Of a stretch of DNA of 64,000 nt, positions 8,861 through 18,256 are shown in pieces. This DNA is from Lichenifustis flavocetrariae (GTDB taxonomy: Bacteria > Pseudomonadota > Alphaproteobacteria > Rhizobiales > Beijerinckiaceae). The translations under genes and the position numbers were made by a program. The stretch spans positions 62,001 to 126,000 of the forward strand of contig NZ_JAMOIM010000008.1 of NCBI RefSeq assembly GCF_026130545.1. The letters are read 5' to 3'. Position 1 is the first letter of the stretch. Each line of letters opens with the position of its first letter. Below the pieces are notes generated by a model. The model was given only the letters and a program-made list of their open reading frames with translations, was not told where the DNA came from and did no database searches.

Positions 8861-9101
8861 GCAATCCTCTTCTTGCGGTCACGGAAAAAATTGAGAATAT
8901 AAGTCGTTTTGCTTGCGTTGGGTCACAGAAGAATTCATGATTTTGTAAATCGGCGACTTACCCCTTTGCAATTTAAATGTAGAGATAATTGTTATTCTTT
9001 TGATTTGGTGGACATACTGAAGATAAGTTTAGTTTGTGCCGGGCGCTTTCGCCGTTGTGCGACATCTTCACCATCCTTTCGACTTGTGACGAGACGGAGC
9101 T
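8861..9101. promoter_or_regulatory. AT-rich divergent promoter region of the FAD protein and ATP-grasp genes
   Basis: This spacer between two divergent starts is AT-rich from about 8880 to 9020, like the region at 895-1030. It carries long A/T runs such as TTTGCAATTTAAATGTAGAG near 8964. It probably holds both promoters. The shared base composition suggests that the same AT-binding regulator may act on both exo promoters (inference). Confidence 0.4.
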
Positions 9102-10403
9102 ATGACGCGGAACACCCCGACCCTTCTCGTTGCAACGACAACGTGGTGGCCGTCCGTGGCAGTTCTGGCGAGTTCCCTCGAACGTGCAGGCTTTGCGGTG
9201 GTTGTTCTATGTCCACAGGGCCATGTGGCCCACGCCGCCACTCGCTTCAACTCGATCGTCCTCGACAACCATCATCCGCGGTTGGCGCTGGCGGCTGCGA
9301 TCAAGGCGGTCTCGCCAAGTCTTGTGGTTCCGGGCGACGACCGGGCGGTGAGCCATTTGCTTCAACTTCACCAAAAGGGCGATGCAGATCTCAAGGACAT
9401 CGTCACACGGTCGGTCGGCCCGGCCTCCTGTCATGAGGTCCTCACGGCACGTGTTCCCTTGCTTCGAGCGGCCAAAAAGGCGGGGATCCCGGTCCCGATC
9501 TTCCGTCAACTGCCGACCCTTGCCGACCTTGATCTCTGGATAGCCGAGACGCCGCCTCCCTGGGTGCTCAAGGTCGACCGGGCTTGGGGCGGTGAGGGGG
9601 TGCGGGTGGTCCAAACCCCTGACGCGGCGCGGCGCGCGTTCGTGGATCTGACGCGTGGACTCTCCCTCGGCATGGCGTTGAAGCGTCGGGTCATCAACGG
9701 CGATCCCCATTGGCTGCAGGAACGTCACGATCGATCTGCTCGGCTTGTGAGCGCGCAAGCCTTTGTGTCCGGCCGACCCGGCAGTTGCGCCGTTTTCGCC
9801 CGCGACGGAGAGGTGTTGGGCGCCACGGTTGTCGAAGCCGAGTCGTCATGTGGTGGGCAAGGACCTTCAACGCTGGTCCGCTCGGTCGAACGGCCGGGTT
9901 TTGTCGAAGGCGTGCAGCGTTTGGTCGCTGAACTGGGCTTTTCCGGGTTCCTCGGCTTTGATTTCATGGTTGATGACCGCAGCGATGCTGCATTGCTGAT
10001 CGAGATGAATCCACGCATCACCGCGCCTTGTCGCATGCGCGGCCCCTATAAGCCGCATCCCGTCGCGGCGGCGGCCCGGGCTTTCGCGTGCCAGCCTCAT
10101 GAGCGGCCTCAGCCGCCGCGAACCCGCTTCGCTTCGTTTCCGCTCGCCTGGTTGGGTGATCCTTTCGCGGCCGAACTTGCCGCCTGCCAGGATGACGTTC
10201 CGTGGCACGAGCCGCGTTTGGTGGAGGAGTGTCTCAAGCCCTTGTGGCCCGAGCGCGGAGGGCTTGCGGCCCTGCCGGGTCGTGTCCGTCGAGCCCTCGA
10301 TCTCTTGAAGACCGGCACTTCGCCGTTGGACTACCGGACGAAGCCCCTCGCGTGGTGGAGGGCGCAGGGTGTCTTACGGCCACCGCTCTCGGACGAGACA
10401 TGA
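9102..10403 (+). CDS. ATP-grasp family ligase of unknown substrate
   Basis: The 433-residue protein has the ATP-grasp layout. A Rossmann-like pre-ATP domain (1-110) contains LVVPGDDRAV. The ATP-binding part includes WVLKVDRAWGGEGVRVV, the lysine and glycine-rich loop. The metal-binding end is GFLGFDFMVDD...LLIEMNPRIT, with the paired Glu/Asn that bind magnesium. ATP-grasp enzymes join a carboxylate to an amine or thiol through an acyl phosphate. It is divergent from the FAD oxidoreductase, with a convergent GT2 gene downstream. An attractive but unproven role is attaching an amino acid or carboxylate to a sugar of the polymer. Confidence 0.82.
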   Translation: MTRNTPTLLVATTTWWPSVAVLASSLERAGFAVVVLCPQGHVAHAATRFNSIVLDNHHPRLALAAAIKAVSPSLVVPGDDRAVSHLLQLHQKGDADLKDIVTRSVGPASCHEVLTARVPLLRAAKKAGIPVPIFRQLPTLADLDLWIAETPPPWVLKVDRAWGGEGVRVVQTPDAARRAFVDLTRGLSLGMALKRRVINGDPHWLQERHDRSARLVSAQAFVSGRPGSCAVFARDGEVLGATVVEAESSCGGQGPSTLVRSVERPGFVEGVQRLVAELGFSGFLGFDFMVDDRSDAALLIEMNPRITAPCRMRGPYKPHPVAAAARAFACQPHERPQPPRTRFASFPLAWLGDPFAAELAACQDDVPWHEPRLVEECLKPLWPERGGLAALPGRVRRALDLLKTGTSPLDYRTKPLAWWRAQGVLRPPLSDET

Positions 10404-10463
10404 ATCTCGAGCGAAAGCCGACAAGCCCATCGAACGAGTGGCCTTGCCTCGCGGATGATTGGC

Positions 10464-11516
10464 TTATCCGGGCCCGAGGAGCCGCTTGACGCCCCTGGGG
10501 CCCTTGAGGAGGGACCATAAGAGGCCGATCGCGGATCGTCGTCCGGGACGAAACCGATAGTCCAAAACAGCGCCGAGAAGCCGTCCGGGCAGGATCAAGC
10601 AGAGACCGAGGAACAGCGCCATGGTGATCCGTTGGGGCATCGGGCGCGGCGACCCAAACGCAAGCCACTGAAGCGTCAAAACTTCTGACGCCGCCACACG
10701 GTCACCTTCCAAAATTTTCTGATACAGCCGCCGCTCCCGATAGAAGAAGAGACCCTCTGCGGCCCGGAGCTTCACAGCGTCATTTCGGCGCGCCAGAATG
10801 CGTCCGAGGTGTTCGTGCCGAGCGAGGAACCGTTCGGCCTCAATACGAAAGCGGTGCGCCGTGGGCCGCGATCCCGCTTGCGAGTAGTTGTGCCGATGCA
10901 GACGATAAAAACCAAGGGGCTTGGAGACGCTCACGATCTCTCCAAGAAACGGGGCCGCGAAGAGCGTCACACCGTCAACCGACATCTCGTAGTCGACCTC
11001 TGCCAGGAGCGTGCAGACGTCGCGGCAGAAGACGTTCCCGGATGTCGGTGGGCTCGTATAGGTTCCGGTGCGGGCCACTTCTCGTTTCAGCCGGTCACGA
11101 TCTCGAAAATCGTCCAGTTGCGGCACGGGTGGCCCGAGGATCGCGCCATTCTCGTCGATTGGCGTCAGGGGAAACTGCAGCTTGGATATCCCCGGTTCGA
11201 GGCGCGAAACGATTTCCTCCAGGCTCCCGGGCGCCAACTCGTCGTCGGCATCGAGAAAGAGCACGAAGGGCGCGCGGGACCGTTCGAAGGCGTAGAGGCA
11301 GGCCCGCGCGGCACCGCTGTTCGCGACCCGGTAGCAGCGTTCGAGGCCGTAGCCTTGAATGACGTTCCAGGACCGGTCACTCGACCCGTCGTCCACGACA
11401 AGGAGTTCGCACTGCGTATGGCGCTGCAACAGGACACTTTCAATCGCACGACCGACGAAAGCCTCATAATTGTAGCAAGGTATAATAACTGAAAGTAGAG
11501 GCGTGCTATCGCGCAT
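10464..11516 (-). CDS. Family 2 glycosyltransferase
   Basis: The 350-residue protein starts with a standard GT2 domain: LLSVIIPCYNYEAFVGRAIE at about 7-26, VVDDGSSD, and the metal motif FLDADDE at about 107-113. The second half is weakly conserved; its amphipathic C-terminus with repeated hydrophobic segments (for example ALFLGLCLILPGRLLGAVL) suggests peripheral or monotopic membrane contact. It converges on the ATP-grasp gene with about 60 bases between their ends. It is likely part of the same polysaccharide set. The acceptor is unknown. Confidence 0.85.
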   Translation of the reverse strand: MRDSTPLLSVIIPCYNYEAFVGRAIESVLLQRHTQCELLVVDDGSSDRSWNVIQGYGLERCYRVANSGAARACLYAFERSRAPFVLFLDADDELAPGSLEEIVSRLEPGISKLQFPLTPIDENGAILGPPVPQLDDFRDRDRLKREVARTGTYTSPPTSGNVFCRDVCTLLAEVDYEMSVDGVTLFAAPFLGEIVSVSKPLGFYRLHRHNYSQAGSRPTAHRFRIEAERFLARHEHLGRILARRNDAVKLRAAEGLFFYRERRLYQKILEGDRVAASEVLTLQWLAFGSPRPMPQRITMALFLGLCLILPGRLLGAVLDYRFRPGRRSAIGLLWSLLKGPRGVKRLLGPG

Positions 11517-11759
11517 GTAATTCCAGAGTTTGGAGTATCATATTGGTCGAATCGCTTAAGAAAGGAAAGTGACCCATGAGACGCAATCAGCGGATCGAAG
11601 CGCAACCGATCTCTTAGGATCGATCTGACCCTTTCGCCAGACCTTTACTTCTGGTTGAGCATCAGAGCTGAAGTCATGCCAGGGATGGGAGTCGGTTAAG
11701 GCCTATGAAGCGGCCGAGCGATTAGACCAGGATGGTTGCGGTTCACAGCAAGGTCGTTC

Positions 11760-14009
11760 ATGCGCGTCCTCAGACCAAGCTTCCAGTGGCTCCCGATCGC
11801 GGCACGGGCGGTTCGGCGGAGACCCAGTCTGACGGTCGGGGCCCGTATCGTGGTTCTCAGTTCTGTGCCGCTGATTGGTTTCGCGATTGTTTTTGGACTT
11901 TTCGCTGTCAGCCAAAAGCAAGTCGCGGATCAGATCACCGCAAGCCACGCCAATCTCGACATGGCGTTGACAATCAAAAGCATGCGGGACCAGATCGTGG
12001 CCGCCCAACTGGGTGTCGAAAGCTTTTTGCACAGCCCCAGCGAAACCACGCGCGCGGCCCTCATATCGGCCCGTGAGGTCGCGAATGCCAATGTGACCAA
12101 GCTGCTGGATGAGAGCGCGAAAAACGACTTCGTCAAAATTCCGGCCTCGATCGCCAAAGGCATGAGGACGGTCTCGTTCGATGTCGATACGGTGATAAAG
12201 TCCCAGCAGGCGGTCGGCTTCGATAGTGCTTCTGGCCTGGCAGGCGGAATGAACGCCAGCATGGACGCTCTCGGGACCTTGATTAAGGACGGCCTCGACT
12301 ACAGCGACCCACTCGCAGCTGCAGCCGGTCAGGACTACGTGGGCATGCTCCGGAACCAGCTCAGATTTTCCATGTCGCATGCCGCAACCGACCGCGAGGC
12401 GTTCGAGGCCAGCGGTGTCGCCCTCAAGAAGGATGTCGAGGCTTCGTTCCTGTCGACCGAGACGAAACAGAAACTCAGTGGCTCTGCCGACGCCACCATC
12501 AGCGCTTTTGCAAATTGGGCCGAAGCCTTCGATCGCGTTCATCAGACGGATGCGAATGCCGCGGCCCACTTCAGGGGGCTCGCGCTGACGATCGACAACG
12601 TGGTCACCGCGTCGTCTCGAGCCGCAACCCAGGCGCAGACCAAGCTGGACGAGATCCAGGCGCGAGGCACCCTTTTGATGATCGCCACGATCGTCACGGT
12701 GGTGGGGCTCTGCTGCATCCTGTGCTTCGTGATAGGCCGCAGTATCAGCCGTCCGATCCGGCACCTCGCCGATACGATGCGAAGAATGGCGGGTGGTGAT
12801 CTCGACGTCAAACTCGTTGGAGGCGGTGGATGCGACGAGATGGCGGAGATGTCCCGCGCTGTCCTGGCATTTCGGGAAAGCGCGTTGCAAAATCGGCGTC
12901 TGGAGGCCGATGCGGCTCGGTCTCGCGCCGTCACCGAACAGGAGCGTGCCCGCCGCGAACGCGAGAAGGCCGAAGAGGCTCAGGAGGATCGACGTGTGGT
13001 CGACGCTCTCGGGGCCGGCCTCGGCGCTCTGTCCGGCGGAAACCTGCTGCTGCGTCTAGGGACGCCCTTCGCGCCCAAATCCGAGCAGCTGAGGCTCGAT
13101 TTCAATGACGCGATGGACAATCTTAATCAGACGATGATGACAATCGGCACCAACACAGGTGTCATCCAGTCCCGCAGCGAGGCGATCTCCGCGGCAGCGC
13201 TCGACCTCTCCCGTCGGACCGAGCAGCAGGCCGCGAGCCTCGAGCGGACAGCCGCCTCGCTTGGCGAGATCACCACGACGGTCAAGTCCGCAGCCGACAA
13301 CGCCAGTTATGCACGTACGGTGGTCGCGACTGCGAAAGCCAACGCGCAGGCGAGCGGCGAAGTGGTGAAACGCGCCATTGATGCGATGAACAGCATTGAA
13401 GCGTCCTCCGGGCAGATCGGGCAGATCATCGGCGTGATCGACGAGATCGCGTTTCAGACCAACCTCCTCGCCCTGAACGCGGGGGTCGAGGCGGCTCGCG
13501 CCGGAGAGGCCGGCCGCGGATTTGCGGTGGTGGCCTCCGAAGTCAGGGCCCTGGCCCAGCGTTCAGCCGACGCCGCCAAGGAGATCAAACGTCTCATCTC
13601 GACGTCGCGGACCCAGGTCGAACATGGCGTGGATCTCGTGGGCCAGGCCGGGCTAGCGCTCGATAAAATCGTGACTGAAGTGTCTGATCTCAATCAAGCC
13701 GTCTCGGCCATCGCCGCAAGTGCCGCCGAACAGGCGCAAGGCCTGGCCGAGGTCAACACGGCTGTGGGAGCCATTGACCGGATCACCCAGAAAAATGCCG
13801 CCATGGTGGAAGAGACCACTGCCACTGTCGGAGCGCTTGCACAGGAAACCGAACAGCTCGCCGCGGCTGTGTCCCGATTTCAAACCGGCTCTGTGCCGCT
13901 CGCTTCGCGACGGACCGGGAAGGCAGGGTCCCGGCGCGTCAGTGCAGGGAGGGGCGGACTTCAGGCGATCGCCCGTCCGTCGGCGGACTCCGATTGGACC
14001 GCGTTCTAA
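11760..14009 (+). CDS. Methyl-accepting chemotaxis protein
   Basis: A 749-residue transmembrane chemoreceptor, counted from the ATG at 11760; a TTG eight codons upstream is possible, but AAGG sits just before this ATG. Membrane segments at about 29-50 and 304-325 enclose a helical periplasmic sensor domain of roughly 250 residues that is all-alpha in character. A HAMP domain follows (about 326-380), then the long cytoplasmic coiled coil with the conserved hairpin tip [20 protein letters not shown] at about 560-579. It should pass ligand signals to a CheA/CheW complex, which is not in this window. The ligand is unknown. No CheB/CheR pentapeptide tether is visible at the C-terminus (ends SDWTAF). 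Confidence 0.93.
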   Translation: MRVLRPSFQWLPIAARAVRRRPSLTVGARIVVLSSVPLIGFAIVFGLFAVSQKQVADQITASHANLDMALTIKSMRDQIVAAQLGVESFLHSPSETTRAALISAREVANANVTKLLDESAKNDFVKIPASIAKGMRTVSFDVDTVIKSQQAVGFDSASGLAGGMNASMDALGTLIKDGLDYSDPLAAAAGQDYVGMLRNQLRFSMSHAATDREAFEASGVALKKDVEASFLSTETKQKLSGSADATISAFANWAEAFDRVHQTDANAAAHFRGLALTIDNVVTASSRAATQAQTKLDEIQARGTLLMIATIVTVVGLCCILCFVIGRSISRPIRHLADTMRRMAGGDLDVKLVGGGGCDEMAEMSRAVLAFRESALQNRRLEADAARSRAVTEQERARREREKAEEAQEDRRVVDALGAGLGALSGGNLLLRLGTPFAPKSEQLRLDFNDAMDNLNQTMMTIGTNTGVIQSRSEAISAAALDLSRRTEQQAASLERTAASLGEITTTVKSAADNASYARTVVATAKANAQASGEVVKRAIDAMNSIEASSGQIGQIIGVIDEIAFQTNLLALNAGVEAARAGEAGRGFAVVASEVRALAQRSADAAKEIKRLISTSRTQVEHGVDLVGQAGLALDKIVTEVSDLNQAVSAIAASAAEQAQGLAEVNTAVGAIDRITQKNAAMVEETTATVGALAQETEQLAAAVSRFQTGSVPLASRRTGKAGSRRVSAGRGGLQAIARPSADSDWTAF

Positions 14010-14457
14010 CAGCCTTCGGGGTTCAGACTTTCCTCATTCCACCCTTAGGCCGGATTGTGCCCTTCAAGTGACACGGTCTGAATCCCTGCCGCATGGGGGT
14101 GCGGCAAGGACTGAGAGGCTGCGCTGGAGGCTGGACTCCTAGGCGTGCCAACCTCAAGGTCGAGGCACCGGTTAGACAAGTGACGTTAGGTAAAATATAA
14201 GACTGTTGCCTGCTATTGTGGGTCTGCTCTCGTCAGGTCGAACGCCCATGATGCAAGGGCCGTTGATTGTTGGAGAGGGCGACGCCGAGTTGGGGCTGAC
14301 AGGTTGCGCAGCACTCGGGTTCTTGTGGATGCCGGACTAGAAAGGAGTGCTCAGACTTCGCTTTGTCGCCTTAAATTCGTACATGCGTCCTGTACTCTTG
14401 GAGACGTACACGCTGTATTTGTTTGCCCGATCCAATTGCTAGTAGGCGTACCTGGCC
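14010..14457. other. Gene-free spacer between chemoreceptor and exosortase operon
   Basis: The 448-base gap holds one clear hairpin: TGCCGCA at 14087-14093 pairs with TGCGGCA at 14100-14106, a possible transcription end for the chemoreceptor gene, although no T-run follows. The rest, becoming less GC-rich toward 14380-14440, probably contains the promoter of the exosortase operon. No convincing coding frame was found. Confidence 0.4.
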
Positions 14458-16020
14458 ATGACCAACGCGACCCAATCCTACGCTATCCGGACGATGCAGG
14501 AGCATCGGCTCGGGCTAGCTTTTGGCGTTTTGGTGCTGGGATGTACGATTGCGACGGTGCTGCCAGGCCTGAGCTACATCTCGACCCTCTGGGGCACCGA
14601 AGAGTACAGCCACGTCTATCTCATTCCTCCGCTTGCGCTTCTCACATTTCTGTTCAGGTTCGGGCGCGCCGAACGTGGCGGGGCACGGTGGCCCGGCATC
14701 GTCCTGGCGTGTTTTTCCTGTTTTGTGATGTTCCTGGGAAGCGTTGCCGGACTTTACACGGTTTCGGTCTATGGCGGGCTGATCGGCATCTATGGACTTG
14801 CCTGGAGTGGCGTCGGAGCGCGCGGGATCCGCACCCTCGGCGGGCCGATCCTCTACCTTGGGTTTCTCGTCCCTCTGCCGAAGGCCTTTTATCTGACGCT
14901 CTCATCGCAGATGCAGCTTCTATCCTCGAAGCTCGGGGTTGCCGCGATGTCCGCCATGGGCGTGACGGTGTTCCTGGACGGCAATGTGATCGACCTCGGT
15001 AGTTCGAAACTCGAAGTGGCGGCCGCCTGCAACGGCCTTCGCTACCTGTTCCCGTTGCTCGGCTTCGGCTACCTCATGGCGATGCTGCTCGAGGATGCCT
15101 TCTGGAAGAAGGTCGTGCTGGTCATCTCGACGCTGCCGATCGCAGTCGCCATGAATGCAGGTCGCATCGCGATGATCGGCGTTCTGGTCGACCGATACGG
15201 CATCGCGATGGCGGAGGGCACGCAGCACGAGGTCGAAGGCTTTCTGGTCTTCTTCATCTGTATCCTGGTTCTTCTGGCTGAGGTGTGGGTGTTGCTGAGG
15301 ATCGGCAAGCGAGGTCGTTTTCTGGCGCTCGACATGCTGGTTCCAGACATGAATTCGCTCCGGTCCCTGTCTGGCTGGCCGGTCACGAAATCGTTCCTGA
15401 TCGCCGGTGTCGTTCTGGTTGCCGGCGAGTTGGCCGTTGCCGCCATGCCGACCCGCGCGGAAGTCATTCCGGATCGTCAGCCGCTCTCCTTGTTTCCCAT
15501 GCAGTTCGGGGATTGGAGCGGAACCCCGCATGTGATGGAAACGCAGTTCCTCGACATGCTCCATCTGACCGACTACGTGCTCGCCGATTACGCGCGACCG
15601 AATAGCGACGCAGCCGTAAATTTCTACGTTGCATATTACGAGTCGCAGAAATTCGGTATCCAATCTCACAGCCCGCAGCAATGCATCCCGGGCGGTGGCT
15701 GGAACATCCTCAGCCAGTCACTGATTCAGATCCCGGAGTCCGACGGGAAGGCCATTCCTGCCAATCGCGTTTTGATCGAACGCCAAGGGGTCCGGCAAGT
15801 CGCCTACTTCTGGTTTGATGAGCGCGGTCGGACCATGACCAACGATTTTGAACTGCGCTACTATGCGGTTCGCGACGCAATGTTGGAAGGAAGGTCCGAT
15901 GGCGCGCTCATTCGCCTGGTGACGCCGGTTGTTGATGGCGACGAGGCCAAGGCCGATGCGCGACTGGTGGAATTCGTTGGAGCCGTAAAGGGCAGTTTAG
16001 GGAAATATGTCCCGAATTGA
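14458..16020 (+). CDS. Exosortase with fused EpsI domain (XrtD-like)
   Basis: The 520-residue protein has an N-terminal multi-spanning exosortase (about 1-290) and a C-terminal EpsI domain (about 320-520). The catalytic triad is visible: Cys191 in AAACNGLRYL, Arg236 in PIAVAMNAGRIA, and His257 in EGTQHEVEGF. The EpsI part carries FPMQFGDWSG and QCIPGGGWNI. Exosortases are sortase-like membrane transpeptidases that process proteins with a C-terminal motif, membrane helix and basic tail. The Xrt-EpsI fusion is characteristic of the XrtD class. It heads an operon of export genes and overlaps the next gene by 14 bases. No obvious tagged substrate protein is encoded in this window. Confidence 0.9.
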   Translation: MTNATQSYAIRTMQEHRLGLAFGVLVLGCTIATVLPGLSYISTLWGTEEYSHVYLIPPLALLTFLFRFGRAERGGARWPGIVLACFSCFVMFLGSVAGLYTVSVYGGLIGIYGLAWSGVGARGIRTLGGPILYLGFLVPLPKAFYLTLSSQMQLLSSKLGVAAMSAMGVTVFLDGNVIDLGSSKLEVAAACNGLRYLFPLLGFGYLMAMLLEDAFWKKVVLVISTLPIAVAMNAGRIAMIGVLVDRYGIAMAEGTQHEVEGFLVFFICILVLLAEVWVLLRIGKRGRFLALDMLVPDMNSLRSLSGWPVTKSFLIAGVVLVAGELAVAAMPTRAEVIPDRQPLSLFPMQFGDWSGTPHVMETQFLDMLHLTDYVLADYARPNSDAAVNFYVAYYESQKFGIQSHSPQQCIPGGGWNILSQSLIQIPESDGKAIPANRVLIERQGVRQVAYFWFDERGRTMTNDFELRYYAVRDAMLEGRSDGALIRLVTPVVDGDEAKADARLVEFVGAVKGSLGKYVPN

Positions 16021-17404
16021 CCTTTTTCGAAGGGCACAAGTGTGGCTGACACATGTGCGATCCGCCGGACTCGGTCGCGGTGTCGCCGTATGTTTAGGCC
16101 TTGGCCTCGGGACCGCCTTTGCGGCCGATGCCGTGACACTTTCAATTCCGGAAGCTGCTCTGACGGCTCCCGCCACCGATGTTGACGTTGTGTCACCGAA
16201 CTGGCGATTGTTCGACCCGGGGTTCCTGGTGGATCATCTGCCATTCAGGATCTCTGTCGGGCAGAATATCTCCTATAGCGACAACGTTCGAAACCTGCCG
16301 GCGTCCGGTTCGCTTGCTCTGGCCGGTCTTGGATCGCTGCCGTCGCGGGGAGACTTCTATTCAGATACGACCGTGAGTGTCGCATCGCGCTTTCCGATGG
16401 GGGCGCAAGCGTTCTTTTTCAACGGAACCTACGCGCCTCGGCGTTATTTTAAAGATACGGTGCTTGATGCCGAGAACTACAGTGTCAACGGCGGTGTGGA
16501 CTTTAATGTAGCAAATCGTTGCTCTGGGCGATTGATCGGCGCGTTTCTCAATGCTCAAACAGAGTTTGATCAGACCGCAGGTTTTGGTGTCGAGAACACC
16601 ACGACCACCTCCTTTAACCAAACGGCGCGGTGTGACCTGATCGCACATGTAGCTGGGTTGTTTAGTTCAGGTGTGAGCAGGCTGGAAAACACGGGCGGTA
16701 CCAATCTGGCAGGAACCGGTGTTTCGTTTGCTTTGAACAATAGCACTCAATACTACGTGAGCGGCGGGCTTGAGTATTCCTTGTCGAGCCTTGATACATT
16801 TCGCGGGTTGATAACGTTTACGCAACGGGACTACGATAATCGCGCTGCCAATCTTGGCTTGGCCAATCAGACGCAGCAAACTGACTATCAGCTCTTCTAT
16901 GATCGAATCCTTTCGGCCAAGCTGGACGTGAGCGCGTCGGGCGGGTTTTCCGTTTTCCAGACCGGGGTGGCGGGCGCCAAGGACTTGACCGAGCCGGTCT
17001 ATTCGTTTTCTATTAATTACAGGCCGACGCCGAAGATTGGGGCATCGTTCACCGACTCGCGGAGTGTCGGTGCGCCTCAAGGCGTTATCGCCAATGTGCA
17101 GACCACTGACGCTCAGTCGCTCTCCTTGAACTACCGATATTCGCCGAAGATCAGCATCTCGGGAATTCTGAGCCAAACGTCGCAAAGCACCCCACCGGGC
17201 GCTGCGTTGTCGTCGGTAAATGGCTTGCCCCTGATCTTTACAAATTCGAACACCAAAAGTGCGTCGACAGTCCTAACATACTCCGCAACGCCTCTCGTTA
17301 CGGCAACTGCCTCTTATACCTATGCGGAACGAACGGACACTTCTCGTTCTGGCTTCAATGCGGTATCAAATATTTTCAGGGTTGGCTTGTTCTACACCCG
17401 ATAG
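16007..17404 (+). CDS. Outer-membrane beta-barrel protein of the exosortase/EPS module
   Basis: The 465-residue protein has a cleavable signal region (about 23-41, ending GTAFAADA) and then a long run of alternating hydrophobic/polar strands rich in Tyr, Thr, Ser and Asn, for example ISVGQNISYSDNV and YSFSINYRPTPKIGASF, ending FRVGLFYTR. This matches the outer-membrane barrel proteins that accompany exosortase/EPS operons. It may act as the outer-membrane secretin or support of polymer release, together with the Wza-like protein encoded next. Start and preceding stop overlap by 14 bases, so expression is coupled to the exosortase. The exact family name cannot be fixed by eye. Confidence 0.78.
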   Translation: MSRIDLFRRAQVWLTHVRSAGLGRGVAVCLGLGLGTAFAADAVTLSIPEAALTAPATDVDVVSPNWRLFDPGFLVDHLPFRISVGQNISYSDNVRNLPASGSLALAGLGSLPSRGDFYSDTTVSVASRFPMGAQAFFFNGTYAPRRYFKDTVLDAENYSVNGGVDFNVANRCSGRLIGAFLNAQTEFDQTAGFGVENTTTTSFNQTARCDLIAHVAGLFSSGVSRLENTGGTNLAGTGVSFALNNSTQYYVSGGLEYSLSSLDTFRGLITFTQRDYDNRAANLGLANQTQQTDYQLFYDRILSAKLDVSASGGFSVFQTGVAGAKDLTEPVYSFSINYRPTPKIGASFTDSRSVGAPQGVIANVQTTDAQSLSLNYRYSPKISISGILSQTSQSTPPGAALSSVNGLPLIFTNSNTKSASTVLTYSATPLVTATASYTYAERTDTSRSGFNAVSNIFRVGLFYTR

Positions 17405-17420
17405 CAAGGACGAGGCCGGG

Positions 17421-18218
17421 ATGACCATGCGTTGGCAAACTTGGATAGCGAGCCATTTGGCTGCGCTGATGATGATCTGGCCTCATGCAGCCTGGGCGGC
17501 CGGTCATAGACTGGTTCCATCCGATGTCATCCAGATCAAGGTCGTGAACCAGGGAGATCTCGATACGCAGGCGCGTGTTGAACAAGACGGCACGATCAAC
17601 TTCCCTTACGTCGGGCGCTTGCGTGTTTCCGGTATGACGGAAGATCAGGTGTCATCCGTCATCAAGACGGCCTTGGAACGAGCGGACGTGGTGAAACAGC
17701 CGCAGGTACTGGTCTCTCTCCTGAATTTCGGAGCACAGATTTCGGTAGAAGGAGCCGTGAGCCAGCCTGGGCTGTTGCCTATCGATCGACCCACAACCCT
17801 GACGCAGGTTCTTGCCCGTGCCGGCGGGATCAAGGACACGGCCGGGAATGTTGTGACCATCCGGCGGCCAACGGGCAGAGGTCAGCAGGTCTTTCACTAC
17901 GATTTGAAGGACATCATGTCGGGTAAGATTAACGGAAGCCAAATCGTCGTTCAGAACAATGATGAAGTTTACGTAGAGACAGCTCCGGTTTATTTCCTGT
18001 ATGGGTATGTCGCCAGGGCTGGGCAATACCCCTTGTCCCGGCGTTTGAGTGTGCAGCAAGCGCTGGCGGCAGGCGGCGGGATCAGTGAACTCGGGTCGGA
18101 GTCGCGGATCAAAATCCGGCGTCGGGATGCTTCGGGACATGTCGCCGAAAGCGATGCGTCTCTCGACGATGATGTGCGGCCGGACGACACGGTGGTAGTG
18201 AACGAGCGTTTCTTCTAA
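17421..18218 (+). CDS. Polysaccharide export protein (Wza/BexD family)
   Basis: A 265-residue protein counted from the ATG at 17421, which directly precedes a signal peptide (hydrophobic stretch about 8-25, cleavage near AAWAAG). A Poly_export domain follows (LVPSDVIQIKVVNQGDLD, then VEQDGTINFPYVGRLRVSGM), then SLBB-type repeats (ISVEGAVSQPGLLPIDRPTT and YFLYGYVARAGQYPLSRRLS). Such proteins form the periplasm-spanning export channel for exopolysaccharide. There is no lipobox cysteine at the cleavage site, unlike Wza itself. It lies between the barrel gene and the EpsF-like gene. Confidence 0.93.
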   Translation: MTMRWQTWIASHLAALMMIWPHAAWAAGHRLVPSDVIQIKVVNQGDLDTQARVEQDGTINFPYVGRLRVSGMTEDQVSSVIKTALERADVVKQPQVLVSLLNFGAQISVEGAVSQPGLLPIDRPTTLTQVLARAGGIKDTAGNVVTIRRPTGRGQQVFHYDLKDIMSGKINGSQIVVQNNDEVYVETAPVYFLYGYVARAGQYPLSRRLSVQQALAAGGGISELGSESRIKIRRRDASGHVAESDASLDDDVRPDDTVVVNERFF

Positions 18219-18256
18219 ATGATGGCATTCCGCAGCGTGAGCCAAGGTTCTATCTG

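Noticed and set aside
11703-12890. Complementary-strand frame of 395 codons
   Set aside because: It is antisense to the chemoreceptor gene. No domain or ribosome site supports it.
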